DNA of 64,000 bases, taken from NCBI RefSeq assembly GCF_051235805.1, contig NZ_JBPNXV010000001.1, forward strand, positions 62,001 to 126,000, written 5' to 3'. Position numbers and translations under genes: made by a program. The notes below the pieces were generated by a model that worked only from the letters and a program-made list of their open reading frames with translations, did no database searches and was not told the DNA's origin. The DNA comes from Pseudothermotoga_B sp051235805. Lineage in GTDB: Bacteria > Thermotogota > Thermotogae > Thermotogales > DSM-5069. Position 1 is the first letter of the stretch; each line of letters opens with the position of its first letter. Shown here in pieces: positions 61,692 to 64,000 of the stretch.

Positions 61692-64000
61692 CGTTCTATC
61701 ACCCGTGCTGTTATAAAGATCACCAACTCACGTTTATCTGCCTTTTCTGTTTTAGTTCTGAACAGTTGACCGATGAACGGTAGGTCTCCAAGAATAGGTA
61801 CTTTCGATTCACTATGCTCCTTTACTTCTCTGATGAGACCGCCTATAACCAATGTTTCTCCGTTCTTTATCACCACGTGAGTATTCGCTTCGCGTGTGCT
61901 TTCACCAGGAATATTTATGTTTGGGTAGTAGGTTGGTTTACTCACCTTTGTGTAGACGAGAAGTTCAATGGTTCCGTCAGACGTCACAAACGGGGTTATC
62001 TTGAGTTCGATACCCGTGTCTAAGAAATTCACCGTTACATTCCCTTCGGCGTCTACAGTCTGGTAAGGTATTCTATCTCCAATGAGTATTCTGGCTTCCC
62101 TGCCGCTACTTGTGACAATCCTTGGACTAGCGAGCAAATTGTCCAGATTCTTTGAATCACTTGCTTTCGATGAGATCGTGATTGAGGCATTGGGCAAAAA
62201 CGATAGAAATCTTTGATAATCAAAGAGACTTATCACGCTTGTTGTGATGTTGAGCTCAGATCCACTCAGGCTCAGCTCAGGATTGGCAGGACCTGGTAAA
62301 TCTATCTTAAAAGATAACGATCTTTCCAGCTCGTCGATTAAAGATCTATCGACCAGCCGAGCTTCGATCTCAACTTGTTCAAGAGGCTTAGAGACCTCTT
62401 GCATCAGTTTTTCGAGCTCCTCACGTGCCTCTTTGGTCAAACCAGTTACCACCATCAAATTCCTGATGTTGTCCAGATGAACCTTTCCACCGTAGAACTC
62501 AACCAATGATTTCGCATTGTCGAGGTTGTGTGGTATCGTGTATATGAATTTTTCTTCTTTTGTAGTGTCAGGAACTGGTTTTGGTTTTACAAATGCCGTG
62601 ACATTTTCTGCTTCTACAAATGAATAGCCATACTGTTCTTCAACGAGCCTTTTGAGTTGGTTCCAGCTTATTGAAGAGACGTTCATCGTTATGGTCTCGG
62701 TTGGATAATTCACAAAAGCGAGTGATACGCCGAAATTTTCGGCAGCGATCGAGATGACTTCCATGAGTGATGCATCGCTGCATTTGATAGAAATTGTACC
62801 ATCTTGGTTTTTCTCCACTTTGATCGGCTGAGCTTGTAGTATCGATAGTTCGGCTTCTTGCCTCAGTTTTTCTGAGAACTCTTCGTATTTCGAAACTGCC
62901 TTTTCTACATCCTCAGGTTTCCCTGAAAAAACAACCACTCCGAGTTTTTCATAGACATCAAGCTTCACAGGGATGCCAATCGATTCAAGAAAACTCTGGA
63001 ATTGATCGGTTGCGATTTCTTCTACGTACTGATGTATCTGTACTATCAAAGTGGGCTTAGTCGGCTCGGGGATTTTTTCTTGGACCTGCATTATGAAATC
63101 TTCAGCTCTTTCTACCGCTTCCTTAATCCCATGCAAAATCATCAAACGACCTATCGTGTAGACTTTCACGCTGGTCAAAGTCTCTAAGATACTCGATAGA
63201 TTCTGCATATCCATGTACTCTGGCAACAAAACCAGTGAATAAACTTCACCAGATGGTACTTTCACTCTTTGCTGAATCTCATCGATCAGTTTTTGTGCGC
63301 TTTCTATTCTTTCTTTGGTCCCTTGCAAGATCATCAGTTGGTTTATCGTATAAACCTTCACGCTGGTCAAAGTCTCTAAGATACTCGATAGATTCTGCAT
63401 ATCCATGTACTCTGGGAGTAAAATCAAAGCGTAATTCTCTTTCCCTATCAGTGGTTTGATCTGATCTTCAAGAAATCTCTCAGCCTCAATGACCTTTTCT
63501 TTCTCACCAGAAAGCACGTAGAACACAGCTGTTTCTTCCAAGTCCACACCAAACATCTTCAGAAGGATGAGTTTTGTATCTTCAAGTGGAAGATTTACAA
63601 TCACAGGGACGAGTCTCACAAACGCCTTTGATGCGATCAAGGCATTGAGTCTTTTGATCTCTCCTATGGCTTCTTCAAGATCTTGTTTATCGTAAGAGCT
63701 CATCAGGATCATATCCAAGGACTTTAGATTTGCTTCGATTCTCACAGCGAATCTACTTTCGATTAATGTTTTGACTTCCGAATAGACTTCGTCAGTGAAA
63801 CCTTTCACATCTATGGTTCTGACGAGTCTGTCTTTCACAAAGGTTCTCAAAAAGTTTTTGACTTTGCTGAGTTCTTCATCTGTGCCTGTCGCTTTCAGGA
63901 CATTTTGAACCGAGATGGTTTCAATACCGTATATCTTGCTTATGATCTCTGAAACCTGCGATGCGGTCTCTTCGTCACTGAGGAAGAAGACTTCTGAATA
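61688..64000 (-). CDS. Secretin with repeated N-terminal modules, 5' end cut by window
   Basis: Type II/IV secretion or pilus secretin. The C-terminal secretin domain is clear (VIGGLIREVKEHSESKVPILGDLPFIGQLF cut at the pore-forming part). Before it are ring-building modules, an STN-like region, and a 64-residue module that is present in two tandem copies. The frame is open through base 64000 for at least 50 codons beyond the first TTG (63850), so the start lies outside. It probably builds the outer-membrane pore for type IV pili or DNA uptake. Confidence 0.88.
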   Translation of the reverse strand, partial: YSEVFFLSDEETASQVSEIISKIYGIETISVQNVLKATGTDEELSKVKNFLRTFVKDRLVRTIDVKGFTDEVYSEVKTLIESRFAVRIEANLKSLDMILMSSYDKQDLEEAIGEIKRLNALIASKAFVRLVPVIVNLPLEDTKLILLKMFGVDLEETAVFYVLSGEKEKVIEAERFLEDQIKPLIGKENYALILLPEYMDMQNLSSILETLTSVKVYTINQLMILQGTKERIESAQKLIDEIQQRVKVPSGEVYSLVLLPEYMDMQNLSSILETLTSVKVYTIGRLMILHGIKEAVERAEDFIMQVQEKIPEPTKPTLIVQIHQYVEEIATDQFQSFLESIGIPVKLDVYEKLGVVVFSGKPEDVEKAVSKYEEFSEKLRQEAELSILQAQPIKVEKNQDGTISIKCSDASLMEVISIAAENFGVSLAFVNYPTETITMNVSSISWNQLKRLVEEQYGYSFVEAENVTAFVKPKPVPDTTKEEKFIYTIPHNLDNAKSLVEFYGGKVHLDNIRNLMVVTGLTKEAREELEKLMQEVSKPLEQVEIEARLVDRSLIDELERSLSFKIDLPGPANPELSLSGSELNITTSVISLFDYQRFLSFLPNASITISSKASDSKNLDNLLASPRIVTSSGREARILIGDRIPYQTVDAEGNVTVNFLDTGIELKITPFVTSDGTIELLVYTKVSKPTYYPNINIPGESTREANTHVVIKNGETLVIGGLIREVKEHSESKVPILGDLPFIGQLFRTKTEKADKRELVIFITARVIER
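63165..63223 (-). repeat. 59-bp exact direct repeat, copy 2 in gene order, in the secretin gene
   Basis: Identical, base for base, to 63357-63415. It encodes the segment LLPEYMDMQNLSSILETLTS of the second 64-residue module. Confidence 0.9.
63357..63415 (-). repeat. 59-bp exact direct repeat, copy 1 in gene order, in the secretin gene
   Basis: Identical to 63165-63223, with a period of 192 bases (64 codons). Flanking codons differ in places, so the two copies are not wholly identical modules. Confidence 0.9.

Noticed and set aside
63165..63415. CRISPR-like repeat pair
   Set aside because: The two 59-bp repeats are in frame within the secretin gene with a 64-codon period, so they are protein modules.
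1..64000. Search for CRISPR arrays, IS elements, prophage or att sites
   Set aside because: I saw no regularly spaced repeats, transposase or integrase genes, or tRNA-flanking direct repeats. The three tRNAs lie in the ribosomal superoperon.

Overview
The window reads as chromosome of a thermophilic bacterium of the phylum Thermotogota, most likely Pseudothermotoga or a close relative of Thermotoga. The reasons are: a NusG with a long insertion in its N-terminal domain; a beta-prime subunit with the large N-terminal insertion seen in Thermotoga and Thermus; the gene order radical SAM - ApbE - NusG_II - Gx - Maf - RadC - (unknown) - DeoC - cyclodeaminase - Tgt, which I recall from T. maritima; two-subunit glycyl-tRNA synthetase; an AOR-family tungsten enzyme; and beta-barrel and secretin genes of a cell with an outer sheath. 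G+C looks to be in the low 40s by eye (not computed). Coding density is very high, genes often overlap by 1-50 bases, and I see no insertion sequence, prophage or CRISPR array. Both ends cut a gene: an AmrS-type radical SAM enzyme at the left and a secretin at the right.

Region 1 (1-18,530, + strand) is one nearly continuous run of co-directional genes for flavinylation (ApbE with NusG_II and Gx), DNA repair and replication restart (RadC, PriA), nucleotide and folate metabolism (DeoC, cyclodeaminase, PyrR, Prs), tRNA and translation (Tgt, L25, Pth, EF-Ts), envelope precursors (GlmU, Lgt, an outer-membrane protein) and CoA (CoaD). A bidirectional terminator ends it.

Region 2 (18,547-27,634) holds a minus-strand operon acyP - tmk - ABC-2 permease - yfcE - NurA-like - trans-sulfuration enzyme, then guaB (+), then glyQS (-). 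glyQ is divergent from a lone AOR-family gene (27,764).

Region 3 (29,640-42,375) is the ribosomal/RNA polymerase superoperon: tRNA-Thr, tRNA-Tyr, rpmG, tRNA-Trp, secE, nusG, rplK, rplA, an L10 leader, rplJ, rplL, an attenuator-like hairpin, rpoB and rpoC, closed by a strong terminator. A near-consensus promoter (TTGACA-N17-TATAAT) precedes it.

Region 4 (42,380-64,000) has an RlmL-like methyltransferase, the tldD/pmbA protease pair, a polar amino-acid ABC transporter behind a structured two-state leader RNA, a minus-strand operon that joins two paralogous membrane-anchored Mrr-like proteins with kamA, a P-loop protein, dnaN and an orphan ABC ATPase, and a divergent + strand run (LCP enzyme, endonuclease V, iron alcohol dehydrogenase, RlmI-like methyltransferase, aminotransferase, MurJ). 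The window ends with a MEMO-family gene and the truncated secretin.

The points most worth a second look are: the bistable leader RNA at 46,636-46,817, which matches no class I know; a perfect 26-bp palindrome between the Mrr-like and LCP genes; several genes whose only sensible start codon is CTG or ATT; a PriA that has lost its ATPase motifs; and exact DNA repeats inside the secretin gene.
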